A stretch of 64,000 bases of DNA from Ctena decussata (taxonomy: Eukaryota > Mollusca > Bivalvia > Lucinida > Lucinidae). Position 1 is the stretch's first letter. Each line of letters begins with the position of its first letter. The notes beneath the pieces are model-generated. The model made no database searches. It saw only the letters and a program-made list of their open reading frames with translations, and had not been told where the DNA came from. Below are positions 45,438 to 56,227 of this stretch, one piece after another. The translations under genes were made by a program, and so were the position numbers. The DNA lies in assembly GCA_963989385.1 (NCBI GenBank), contig OZ022515.1:10510803-10574802 (forward strand), read 5' to 3'.

Positions 45438-45539
45438 ACATAGAAAAATTATCTCTGAATTTTATCCTTGTTATCTTTTCTTATCTGCAACTCTGCCTTT
45501 CCACGTACGAATAAAAATTTTGAGCTTAGAGTCATTTAA

Positions 45540-45665
45540 GAAATAAAATTTGATTTTTCAACATTCATCATGTGATGAAGCCAGTGGGCAGAGCTAAAAT
45601 TCCAAGAAGCGCGATGACCACTGGCTTCATCACATGATGAACTCTGAAAAATCAAATTTTTAGTC
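45540..45665. repeat. Small palindrome (catcatgtgatgaagccagt)
   Basis: The arms aaatttgatttttcaacatt and ctgaaaaatcaaatttt flank catcatgtgatgaagccagt and its complement. Confidence 0.65.
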
Positions 45666-45687
45666 TTATATTTACACTCTATTTTTA

Positions 45688-46208
45688 TACGCCCATTTTG
45701 AAAAAACGGACGTATTTTGGCTTGGCGTTGTCCGTCTGTCCTTCCGTCTGTCCGTCCGTAAACATTCTTGTGCGCGCCGTAACTCAGTAACCATTTGGGA
45801 CATCTTCATGAAATTTGGTAGGCATATGTATTAGGTTGGGGGAACGTGTCGCGTACAAGAATGGTTGCTCCCCCTTCCTTAGTTTCCAAGTTATGCCCCT
45901 TTGATTAATTTTTTCCCTGCAAGTCTTGTGTGCGCCATAACTAGATAACCGTTCGGGATATCTTCATGAAACTTCATAGCAATGTGTATGAAGTCTCAAC
46001 TGTGTGTCGCGTTCAAAAGTGGCTGCTCTACCTTTCTTCGTTTTAGAGTTAATCCCTTTCATAAGTTCTTACAGGCTTCATTGTCAGGGGAGAATAGTAG
46101 AGCAAAAAATGGTACATCTAGTATAACTAGGTTATCTCCCTTGTCCACTTTGACACGCACTTTATACAACTGTATATGATGTGTTTTAAATTTTTAAATA
46201 ATGTTGCA
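45688..46208 (+). mobile_element. Pearl-like element, acggacgtatt head (truncated)
   Basis: tatacgcccattttgaaaaa, then acggacgtattttggcttgg and ccgtctgtccgtccgtaaac. Two core units as in 14151-15199. Confidence 0.72.
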
Positions 46209-46950
46209 GTCATTATACCCCCGCTTTGAAAAAGTGGGGGTTATACAGGTTTACATCTGTCTGTCCGTCCTTCCGTCTGTCTGTCCGTCTGTCCTTCCGT
46301 CCCCTTTTAATCAAATTTTTCATCAAAGATTTCTTCACAACCATACAAGCTAGACTGGTCATATTTGGCATAAAGGTTGATGACGACATGTTGTACTTTG
46401 GGATTGAGAACCAGCCTTCTTCTGCTTATTCTTCCCTGTATTTGTCCAATTTTCTTTCTTTCCATACTTTGAATAATGAAATTTTACGTCAAAGATTTCT
46501 CTACAACCATGCAAGCTAGAGTAGTCATATTTGGTATGCAGGTTGATGACAACATGTTGTATCGTGGGATTGAGAACCAGCCTTCTCCTGCTTATTCTTC
46601 CCTGTATTTGTCCAATATTCTTTCTTTCCATACTTTGAATAATGAATTTTTTCATCAAAGATTTCTCCACAACCTTCGAGCTAGAGTAGTCATATTTGGT
46701 ATGCAGGTTAATGATTACTTACTGTATCTTGGGATTGAGAACCAGCCTTCTCCTCTTTTTCTTCCCTGTATTTGTCCAATTTTCTTTCTCTCTTTACTTT
46801 GAATGATGTAATTTTTTGTAACAGATTTCACAGCAACCATTCATATTTGGTATACATGGTAACAATGATTTCTCTCTCTCTCTATGCTTTTTGTTACGAA
46901 AATAACACCATTTGATTTAAGCAGTTAAGCGCGGGGGTATAGTCAGATTC
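46209..46950 (+). mobile_element. Pearl-like element, tacccccgctttg head
   Basis: attatacccccgctttgaaa, then aagtgggggttatacaggtt and ctgtctgtccgtccttccg. Three core units of about 175 bp (aaccatacaagctagactgg; cctgtatttgtccaatttt). Ends gcgcgggggtatagtcagat. Confidence 0.78.
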
Positions 46951-47364
46951 GCCAACAGTTCTACTTAATTTATAGAGTGGTTGCCTCTCTTTGTCTGCCT
47001 GTCTATCCTTTTGTAAACAATTTTGTTCATTCTGTAACTCCTTTAGGACATTGAAACGGGCGTATTATGCGCCGCTTGCGAAGCCCTTGTTAGAAACTTT
47101 CTGTGTCGTTTCCATAGTAATTTAGTAAAGAATATGCAGACTATGGATCGAAGAAAAGTTAAAATCAAGAGTGCTGATATTTTTTGCTGAACAAAAAAAA
47201 AAAAAATAGTGGCAGTGTTCTGCATACAATAATACAATATGTTTTAAAGTATAACATCTCATTAACTTTCATTGTATGGGGTGCCACTTTACTATTTATT
47301 CCCTATTTTTGGATATCTGTAATTCATTTTTGGATGTCCATAATTCCATATTTGGATATTCATT
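46951..47364. other. Tail of the 45688 element and unassigned sequence
   Basis: 47050-47092 (aaacgggcgtattatgcgcc, gcttgcgaagccctt) is the 3' end matching 15542-15593, so the 46209 element is nested in the 45688 one. The remainder carries repeated ttggatatctgtaattc-type words. Confidence 0.6.
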
Positions 47365-48700
47365 ATCATACGCCCGTCAAAGACGGGTGGTATTATGTCG
47401 TGACCTCCGTCCGTCCGTCTGTCTGTCCATTAACTTTTCGTGTCCGCTCCATATCTCCATAATCGGGAAAGTTTTTTTTGAAACTTGGGTCAAATGTTCC
47501 CCTTATCAAGACGATGTGCAGAATTCATACTTCAACGATGTCTGACAAAGGTAAAGGTCACACTTAGAGGTCAAATGTCAAACGGTAACATTTCGTGTCC
47601 GCTCCATATCTCGAAACCATTTAAGATTTCTTTATGAAAGTTTGTACAAACATAAAGCACCATCAGACAATGTGCAGAGAAAAATAACCATAACCCTATT
47701 TTCATTTTTGACGGAATTATGTCCCTTTGTATTTTTCTTATAGTAAATTCATATAAGCTTAGTGTGCACTCCATATCTCGAAAACTGTTTAAGATTTCTT
47801 CATGAAAGTATGTTTAATTATAAAGCACTATCAGACAATGTGCAGAGAAAAAGAACCACAATCCCGTTTTCGCTTGTAACAAAATTACGCCCCTTTGTAT
47901 TTTTCGTATAGTAATTTCATATAAGCTTTGTGTTCGCTTCATATCTTGAAAACTGTTTAAGATTTCTTCATGAAAGTTTGTATACATATAGAGCACCATC
48001 AGATGATGTGCAGAGAAAAAGAACCATAACCCCACTTTCACTTTTAACAAAATTATGCCCCTTTGTATTTTTCGTATAGTAATTTTGTATTCAGTTCCTG
48101 TCCGCTCCATTTTTCCTTAACCCTTTGAAATTTTTTTGAAAATTGAGTACAATGTTCAGCTTATCGAAGCAACTTGCAGAACACGTATTTCAACAATGTC
48201 CAACAAAGGTCAAGGTCACACTTAGAGGTCAAAGTTCAAAAGGTAACATTATTTGTCCGCTCCATATCTCGAAAACCGTACAAGATTTCTTCATAAAAGT
48301 TATACAAATATGAAGCATCATCAGACAATTTGCAGAGAAAAAGAACCATAACCCTACTTTCAGTTTTGACAGAATTATGCACCTTTGTATTTTTCATATA
48401 GTAATTTCATATAAGCTTTGTGTCTGCCCCATATCTTGGAAACTGTTTAAGATTTCTTCATGAAAGTTTGTACAAATATCAGACGATATGCAGAGAACAA
48501 GAACCATGACCCTACTTTCAGTTCTGTTGGAATTATGCCCCTTTGTAAATTTTGTCTAGGAATTTCATATTAGCTTCGTTTGTTTTGTAGTTTTATATCT
48601 GCCTAGTTATTGAAGATTTAAGCTACTGACAAAGTTCTTTCATCTCTTGTCTTTCCAACTATAAGCCCCAAGGGGCGTATATTGCCCCGCTCAGCGGAGC
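47365..48700 (+). mobile_element. Pearl-like element, cgcccgtcaaagacggg head
   Basis: catacgcccgtcaaagacgg, then ccgtccgtccgtctgtctg. About six core units of 180 bp (gaaaactgtttaagatttct, aattatgcccctttgtattt). Ends ccaaggggcgtatattgccc. Confidence 0.78.
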
Positions 48701-48955
48701 TCTTTTTCATTTTTGAACACCACAAAATAATTATGGCTATCCATATTTATTTGTACACATCCACATATCAATCTATGGGTATCCAAAAAAAATGAATTAC
48801 GGATGTCAAAAAATCCAAATACATGTATGGATATCTAAAAATAAGAAATATTCCATAAATTATATTATGGATATCCTTAAATTAAGGTTTGGACATCCAT
48901 AAATCAAATTAGGATATCCATAATATATATCATATAGTATGTACCATAATTAAAC
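48701..48955. other. AT-rich tatccat repeat region
   Basis: Multiple diverged words of the kind ggatatccaaaaat or tggatatccataa, related to 47310-47365 on the other side of the pearl-like element, which apparently split this array. Confidence 0.55.
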
Positions 48956-49309
48956 TTTATCATATGACATCGCATTTGAGAGTGTAATGAAGCCATGAAT
49001 TGAAAACGATACTCAACTATTTGATTAAATGAGCAAATAACGTCACAATGTTATGCATTGACGTTGATAAAAACGTCACTTTTACTAATAGGGAAATTGT
49101 GATGTTTTCCTCTGCAAAATTTGCTAATAAAATGAGATTGTAGTGTCATATGATAAATAGAATCTTGCATTCATGCTCCTGTATTATTGAATTTATTAAA
49201 GTTGTTTGGGAATCTGATAAGATGCTCTGCGTAGCCTCGCATTTTATCTTTTTCCCCAACTCGTTTAATAAATTCAATAACACATGAGCAATCATGTAAG
49301 ACCCTACAT
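48956..49309. repeat. Family P6 element (copy 3)
   Basis: tttatcatatgacatcgcat to atcatgtaagaccctac. Colinear with other copies. Confidence 0.82.
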
Positions 49310-49311
49310 AT

Positions 49312-49547
49312 GAGCCGCAACATGAGAAAACCAACAATGTGGTTGTGCGCCCAGTGCAGACTGAGATCAGCCTGGGCATCCGCCCAGTCTGATCAGAATC
49401 TTCGCTGTCTGCATGGAGGTAGCTCAGTCCCTTAGCTACCCTTTAAGCACTTAGTGAAGAGTCTGATCAGACTGGGTGGATGCCCAGGCTGATCTGAGTC
49501 TGCGCTGGGCACACAACCACATTGTTGGTTTTCTCGTGTCGCGGCTC
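49312..49547. repeat. Family P1 palindrome (copy 9)
   Basis: gagccgcaacatgagaaaac to gttttctcgtgtcgcggctc. Confidence 0.9.
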
Positions 49548-49633
49548 ATATATCACACTGAGAATTCAAAGACTAGATTGCAAAAGATGTAGACCCAGAT
49601 GAGGCAGCTCATGAGGCAGGTTATGAGTAACCA

Positions 49634-49857
49634 GGGGCCGTATTCATAAAGCCACTTAAGTCGTTGCTATGCTGTTGCTAAGGCTAGATATCTATAAAGG
49701 AGATTCCCTACAACTATGAAATTCGCTCTGGAGGAACAGTCTTTGTAAGACTGTTCCTCCAGACCAAATTTCATAGTTGTAGGGAATCTCCAACATAGAA
49801 ATTTACCCTTAGCAACAGCATAGCAACGACGTAAGTTGCTTTATGAATATGGCCCCT
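49634..49857. repeat. Family P5 palindrome (copy 4)
   Basis: ggggccgtattcataaagcc to gctttatgaatatggcccc, with the centre tttgtaagactg intact; the reference empty site for 35073-35845. Confidence 0.88.
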
Positions 49858-50350
49858 GGCAGATCTGGATCTACAGTATTACTGTAATGACCCTAAAATT
49901 TCAGACAGCCAAAGGTTGGACAACCTTTGTTTGAAAATTCTCAGAAAGTGGATTTTACACAGGTTAATGCACCAAATGATACTCCGTGAATAGCAAATCT
50001 TGTTGACCCTGATCAGTCTGCTCCTTCAGGAGCAGTTTGATCTGGGTCTACAGTGTTTGCTTAGACCTGTCTGTCCGAATATTTAGGGTCATTACGGTAG
50101 TCCTTATAAATGCTCTTGCTCTGATAAACACCCCTTTCCTAAATAAATGAATAAATAAATTAAAGAAGTAGACAAAGCCTACCATTATTTGCTGAATAAA
50201 TGTGAGGAGCTTTTGAAGTGCAAAAGCTGCTCACATTTTTTCCAGCAAAAAGTAATTTCATACTGTCTTGTTTTTGTGTACAAAAAGACATGAATTTTTT
50301 ACCAGCAATTTTGTTAAGCTAACAATACTTAGGTTTAAACATATTTTTTT
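49858..50350. other. Intron 8 unassigned part
   Basis: Contains fragments of gatctgggtctacagtgtttgc and a simple aaataaataaat run. A small inverted pair (gtgaggagcttttgaagtgc / gcaaaagctgctcacat) lies near 50200-50240. Confidence 0.45.
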
Positions 50351-50354
50351 TTTT

Positions 50355-52685
50355 TTTTTAGCTCACCTGAGCATGAAGTGCTCAAGGTGTGGTATTGTGA
50401 TCTTCCTTTGTCCATTGTCCCTCCATGCGTCCATGTGTCCATCGTCAGTTTTCGCTTCAAACTTCTTCTCCTCCAAATATTGCCCCTCAGAGCTAAAAAT
50501 AGAAAAATCTTTAAAAGACTTCTCCTTTAAAACTGCTGGGTGTATTTTGAAAATATTTCACAGAAATGTTTGTTGGGGGACTCTTTCCCAAAATTGCTGA
50601 AACCATTCTGCTCCACTGAATAATATTGCCTCCCAGAGCTAAAAATTGAAAAATCTTTAAAAGACTTCTCCTCCAAAACTGCTGGACAGAAATTGAAATA
50701 ATTTCAAGGAGATGTTCCTTGGGAAACCCTCTACCAAAATTGCACAAAGGGTTTTGCTCAGCTGAACAAGATGGCTGCCAGAGCTAAAAACAGAAAACCC
50801 TTCTAAAAGACTTCTCCTAAACTGGCGTAAGGATTTTGAAATAGTTTCACAGGAATGTTTCTTAGGGGGACCTTCTAGCAGAATTGCTCAAACGGTTCCA
50901 CTCCCATGAACAATATGGTCGCCAGAGCTAAAAATAGAAAAAAAAACTTTAAACAACTTCTCCTAAGTGGGTTGAAGGATTTTGAAATAATTCCACAGGA
51001 ATGGTCTTTGGAGGACCCTATACCAAAATTGCTCAAATGGTTCAGCTCTGCTAAACAAGATGGCTGCCAAAGCTAAAAATAGGAAAGAAACAAACTTTTA
51101 ACAACTTCTCCCCCAAAACTGCTGGACAGATTTTGAAATAATTTCACAGAAATGTTCCTTGGGAGACCCTCTTCCAAAATTGCTCAGACAGTTTTGCTCC
51201 TGGACCGCTGAACAAGATAGCCACCAGAGCTAAAAATAGAAAAAAAAACTTTAAATGACTTTTACTGCTAAACTGGTGTAAGGATTTTAAAATAATTTCA
51301 CAGAAGCGTTCCTTGGGGGACCTTCTACCAAAATTGCTAAAACAGTTCCGCTCTGCTGAACATTATTGCTGCCAGAGCTAAAAATACGCAAAACCTTTAA
51401 ACAACAATACCTCCTAAAAGGGTAGAAGGATTTTGAAATAATTTCACAGGAATGTTCCTTGAGTGACCTTCTACAAAAATTGCTCAAACGGTTCCACTCC
51501 CATGAACAATATGGTCGCCAGAGCTAAAAATAGAAAAAGAAACTTTAAACAACTTCTCCTAAGTGGGTTGAAGGATTTTGAAATAATTCCACAGGAATGG
51601 TCTTTGGAGGACCCTATACCAAAATTGCTCAAATGGTTCAGCTCTGCTAAACAAGATGGCTGCCAAAGCTAAAAATAGGAAAGAAACAAACTTTTAACAA
51701 CTTCTCCCCCAAAACTGCTGGACAGATTTTGAAATAATTTCACAGAAATGTTCCTTGGGAGACCCTCTTCCAAAATTGCTCAGACAGTTTTGCTCCTGGA
51801 CCGCTGAACAAGATAGCCACCAGAGCTAAAAATAGAAAAAAAAAACTTTAAATGACTTTTACTGCTAAACTGGTGTAAGGATTTTAAAATAATTTCACAG
51901 AAGCGTTCCTTGGGGGACCTTCTACCAAAATTGCTAAAACAGCTCCGCTCTGCTGAACATTATTGCTGCTCGAGCTAAAAATACGCAAAACCTTTAAACA
52001 ACAATACCTCCTAAAAGGGTAGAAGGATTTTGAAATAATTTCACAGGAATGTTCCTTGAGTGACCTTCTACAAAAATTGCTCAAACGTTTCCACTTCGCT
52101 TTATAAGATGGCTGCCAGAGCTAAAAATAGAAAAACCTTTAAACTGATTTCTCCTTTTGAACAGGTTAAAGGATTTTGAAATAGTTTTGCAGAAATTTTC
52201 CTTGGGTAACCTTCTACCAGCTCAAACGGTTCCTCTCTGCTGAACAAGATGGCCACTGAGCTAAAAATAGAAAAACCTTTAAATGACTTCTCTTCCTAAA
52301 AGTGCAGAAGGATTTTGAAATAATTTCACAGCAATGTTCCTGGGGTAACCCTCTACCAAAATTGCTCAAATTGTTCCACTCTGCTGAACAAAATTGCCAC
52401 CAGAGCTAAAAATAGAAAAAAACAAACTTTCAACCACTTCTCCCCTTAAATGGGTTTAAAGGGTTTTTGAAATAATTCAGAGAAATGTTCCTTCTGCCAT
52501 CCTCTACAAACTGAACTACTACATAAAGATGATATTTGTGTGACCCATGACGAAGTTTGTTGATCCTATCTTGGTAGGTAGATAAACAGGACAACCAGAG
52601 GAATGCGCCTGATATTACCTACCATTTCATTTCTACAATATAGATCAGGTGAGCGATCCTGGGCCAACATGGTTCTCTTGTTTAA
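50355..52685 (+). mobile_element. Pearl-like element, gctcacctgagc type, long copy
   Basis: tttagctcacctgagcatga to gatcaggtgagcgatcctgg and ttctcttgttt. About fourteen core units of about 150 bp (gaacaagatggctgccagag, ctaaaaatagaaaaa). A block 50870-51480 is repeated almost exactly at 51465-52085, a recent about 600-bp duplication of four units. Confidence 0.82.
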
Positions 52686-52739
52686 CTTGCTACAAATATG
52701 GTATTACGAGCTTGGGATCAGAACGAAACTGAGCGCTTA

Positions 52740-53165
52740 TAAGGTTCTTCTCCCTTAACCCTTAAAGCGCCAAAAATAAAAAAAATTGTTGAATTTTCAA
52801 ACAGTGTCGATCCAGATGAGGTGGCTTGTAATGAGCCACCTCATCTGGATCCACACTGTTTGCTCTATAGTCTTTGAATTCTCAATATGATATAGCTTGG
52901 ACAAAACATTTTTTGAAATTTCTGCAGACGTAAATTTTGTTGTCTGCTTTTTGGCACATTAAGGGTTAAGTATTACTTCAGCACAAAATATTTCACAATG
53001 AGCAAGGTCTAAACTAAAAAGGGTGGTATAAAATAGTTATACCATATAGCTTGTCCCCCTGTATAGGAGATAATCCACTTTCTAAAGCTTGTGGATTATC
53101 TGCTTGTTCAGGCAAACTAACCATGGTATAACTAGATACTAGTGGTACTTTGAACTACTTGGTGC
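52740..53165. other. Small inverted repeat and unassigned sequence
   Basis: 52740-52975 is an imperfect palindrome (ccttaacccttaaagcgcca against ggcacattaagggttaag, centre gaggtggcttgtaatgagcc). Nothing else recognised up to 53165. Confidence 0.6.
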
Positions 53166-53169
53166 TGGA

Positions 53170-53526
53170 GAAATTCACTTTATCATATGACGTCGCATCT
53201 GAGAGTGTAATAAAGCCATGCATTAAAATGATAATAAACTAATGGATTAAATATGAAAATTACGTCGTAACGTTATGCGTTGACGTCCATAAAAATGTCG
53301 CATTTTCTAATGATGAAATTGTGATGTTTTAGTGCAAAGTTTGCTAATAAAAAGTGATTTTGGTTTCATATGATAAATAGAATCGTGCATTTGTGCTCCT
53401 GTATTACTGAATTTATTAAACTCATTGGGAAAATCGATAAGATGCTCAGCATAGCCACGCATCTTATCTTATCCCCAACTGGTTTAATAAATTCAATAAT
53501 ACATGAGCACTCATGTAAGATGCTCT
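53170..53526. repeat. Family P6 element (copy 4)
   Basis: tttatcatatgacgtcgcat to actcatgtaagatgctct. It ends 18 nt before exon 9. Confidence 0.85.
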
Positions 53527-53544
53527 GTTTTTCTGTACTTTCAG

Positions 53545-55704
53545 GAAACTGTGATCCTGGTCAGTTCTACAATGAAGCTGAAGAGAGATGTGACCCATGT
53601 CCAGCCGGTTCCTTTTCCGACAGCATGGGCAGTAGGTCTTGCACGCCATGTTCTGAGGGAGAATTCCAGGATGAGCCTCGAATGACAGTCTGTGATCCTT
53701 GTGCTCCAGGATATTATTCAAGTTCTAACGGCAGTATTTCATGTACACCATGTTCACCAGGCCAGCACCAACAAAATTCTGGACAGACCAGCTGTGAACC
53801 ATGTGGAGTAGGGACCTTCTCATCCTCGGGACAGGTGACTTGCACTACCTGTCTAGACGGAAGTTATGCTGGGCCAGGATCAGTCTTTTGCACTAACTGT
53901 TCAGCTGGACAAACATCTAATGAAGATCGGTCTGGTTGCATTGATTGTGTAGCTGGCACTTTCTCTGCTCTGCCTGGAAGTGGAAGCTGTACCCCTTGCT
54001 CTCCAGGACAATTCCAGGATGATCAAGGACAGGCAGAATGTAAGCCGTGTGAGCCAGGCTCTTTCTCAAATATGACAGAATCTGTTCAGTGTACCCCATG
54101 CACCATTGGAAAATATCAGGATCTTGAAGGACAGGTAGAATGTAAGCCGTGTGAGGCAGGCTCTTTCTCAGATATGACAGGTTTCGCTCAGTGTACCCCA
54201 TGCACCATTGGAAAATATCAGGATCTTGAAGGGCAGGCAGAATGTAAGCCGTGTGAGCCAGGCTCTTTCTCAGATATGACAGGTTCTGATCAGTGTACCC
54301 CATGCACCATTGGAAAATATCAGGATCTTGAAGGACAGACAGAATGTAAGCCATGTGAGGCAGGCTCTTTCTCAAATATGACAGGTTCTGATCAGTGTAC
54401 CCCATGTTCCATTGGAAAATATCAGGGTCTTGTAGAACAGGCACAATGTAAGCCATGTGTCCCAGGCACTTTCTCAAATGAGACAGGTTCTACTCAGTGT
54501 GAGCAGTGTGCAGCAGGCTCTTTCTCAAATATGGATGGTTCTACTCAGTGTGAGCCATGTGCAGCAGGCTCTTTCTCAAATGAGACAGGTTCTACTCAGT
54601 GTGAGCAGTGTGCAGCAGGCTCTTTCTCAAATATGGATGGTTCTCCTCAGTGTGAGCCATGTGCCCCAGGCTCTTTCTCAAATGAGACAGGTTCTACTCA
54701 GTGTGAGCCATGTGCAGCAGGCTCTTCCTCAAATATGGATGGTTCTACTCTGTGTGAGCCATGTGCCCCAGGCTCTTTCTCAAACGAGACAGGTTCTACT
54801 CAGTGTGAGCCATGTGCAGCAGGCTCTTCCTCAAATATGGATGGTTCTTCTCAGTGTGAGCCTTGTGCAGAAGGCACTTTCTCAAATATGGATGGTTCTA
54901 CTCAGTGTGAGCCATGTGCCCCAGGCTCTTTCTCAAATGAGACAGGTTCTACTCAGTGTGAGCCATGTGCAACTGGATCTTTCTCAAATATGGCTGGTTC
55001 TTCTCAGTGTTCTGCATGTGCCGTGGGATATGAACAGCCTTCAGATGGACAAACAAGTTGTACACAGTGTGCTGCTGGGTCCTATTCCGGTTCACCAGGT
55101 ACACCACATTGCAGTCTCTGCCCTAAGGGGCAATATCAACCAAGTGCTGGACAAGCTAGCTGTGTGAACTGCTCTGCAGGCAGATTCTCCGAGGTAGAAG
55201 GCAGTTTAATGTGTATGGTTTGTCAGTCAGGATATCATCAGCCATCAGAAGGAGAAACAAGCTGTATCCCCTGTGTTGCTGGTTCCTACTCTGGTAGTGG
55301 TAGTGTCAGCTGTACTCCTTGTCCTGTAGGAATGTTTGCAGATACCACCGGCAGTGACGGGTGCACTCCATGTGCTGCGGGCCATTTCGCGGGTATGACT
55401 GGAAGTGCCGAATGTACTCCATGTGGGTTGGGTGAACAGCAGCCAGCCATGAACCAAAGTAGCTGTGATCCTTGCCTAGCAGGGCATATTGCTGACATGA
55501 CCGGCACTGCAAATTGCAGCCCCTGTCCTGCAGGGCAGCAAGCAAACATGGATGCGACAGCGTGTGAAGTGTGTCCTTCTGGTTATGTTTCGGCTGGAGG
55601 GGAGCAATGTGAGGCATGTGGTCCAGATGAAATACCTTTGCCAGGTCAGACTGGCTGTACAGACTGTCCTCCTGGCACTGATCCAAATCAAAATCTCACT
55701 GCAT
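53545..55704 (+). CDS. Exon 9: giant exon with about 42 GCC2/GCC3 (ephrin-receptor-like) half-modules
   Basis: The acceptor is tctgtactttcag and the donor gtaagt at 55705. It is a 1-1 exon of 2160 bases, 720 codons. It opens GNCDPGQFYNEAEERCDPC. Each half-module has C-x2-C-x2-G-x-[FY] and about 17-24 residues; two make one GCC2/GCC3 domain, so there are about 21 domains. Three zones are visible. Divergent units lie at 53560-54038. Four near-identical 102-bp units (CKPCEPGSFSNMTES, CTPCTIGKYQDLEGQ) lie at 54039-54446. Eleven 51-bp units (CEPCAAGSFSNMDGSTQ or SNETGS type) lie at 54447-55007. More divergent units follow to the end. Asn-Glu-Thr, Asn-Met-Thr and other sequons predict heavy glycosylation. 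Such arrays occur in SVEP1 and SCO-spondin-like extracellular proteins. Confidence 0.93.
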
Positions 55705-55945
55705 GTAAGTATAGGGTAAAGTCGGGTAAATTCAGGCAGTGGGTAAATTCATACAGCGGGTAAATTCGGACAGTGACATTGTTTCCTTTATATGTCAATT
55801 GTTTGGAATTAAAAGAAAATTAACTGGGCAAACAGTGAAAATCCTGAATAGACGGCTCACTATGAGCCGTCTCATCTGGATTTTCACTGTTTGCAATGGT
55901 ATGTCCGAATTTACCCGCTGTCCGAAGTTACCCGACTACCCCACT
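55705..55945. repeat. Palindrome directly at the exon 9 donor
   Basis: agtcgggtaaattcaggcag, gggtaaattcggacagtg and their inverse gtccgaatttacccgctgtc, ttacccgactacccc pair across 55720-55945. The inner centre is gacggctcactatgagccgt. It begins about 13 nt after the donor. Confidence 0.8.
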
Positions 55946-55980
55946 GTATCCAGGCCCTGGAATTTATTATACCGTATAAA

Positions 55981-56166
55981 GGTACAATGTAAGTCATATG
56001 AGGCAGGCTCTTTCTCAGAATTGGAAGGTTTGCTCAGTGTACCCCATGCTCTGATAGAGAATATCAGGATCTTTTTAAAGTAAGGCAGAACGTAAGCCAT
56101 GTTAGGCAGGCTCTTTGTCAGATATGGCAGGCAGGTTTCTCTCAGTGTACCCCATGTGCTCAGTGC
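55981..56166 (+). pseudogene. Decayed copy of GCC2/GCC3 exon repeats
   Basis: Contains gaggcaggctctttctcaga, cagtgtaccccatgc, agaatatcaggatctt, gtaagccatgttaggcaggc and again cagtgtaccccatgtg. This is about 1.8 units of the 102-bp type found at 54039-54446, with frameshifts and stops, and no splice signals. It could be a dead extension of exon 9 cut off by the palindrome or a separate duplication. Confidence 0.85.
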
Positions 56167-56196
56167 CCCCCCCCCCCCCCCCCCCCCCCTCCCCCC
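56166..56196. repeat. Poly-C tract
   Basis: 24 C, one T and six C. Prone to slippage and sequencing error. Confidence 0.9.
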
Positions 56197-56227
56197 ATAA
56201 AAAGTCTTCAGTTATAAAACGTTTTTT

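Noticed and set aside
53917..55167. Long alternative frames on both strands over exon 9
   Set aside because: The 51- and 102-bp units keep all frames open. Only the plus frame beginning at 53545 has Cys-rich domain structure and matching splice phases.
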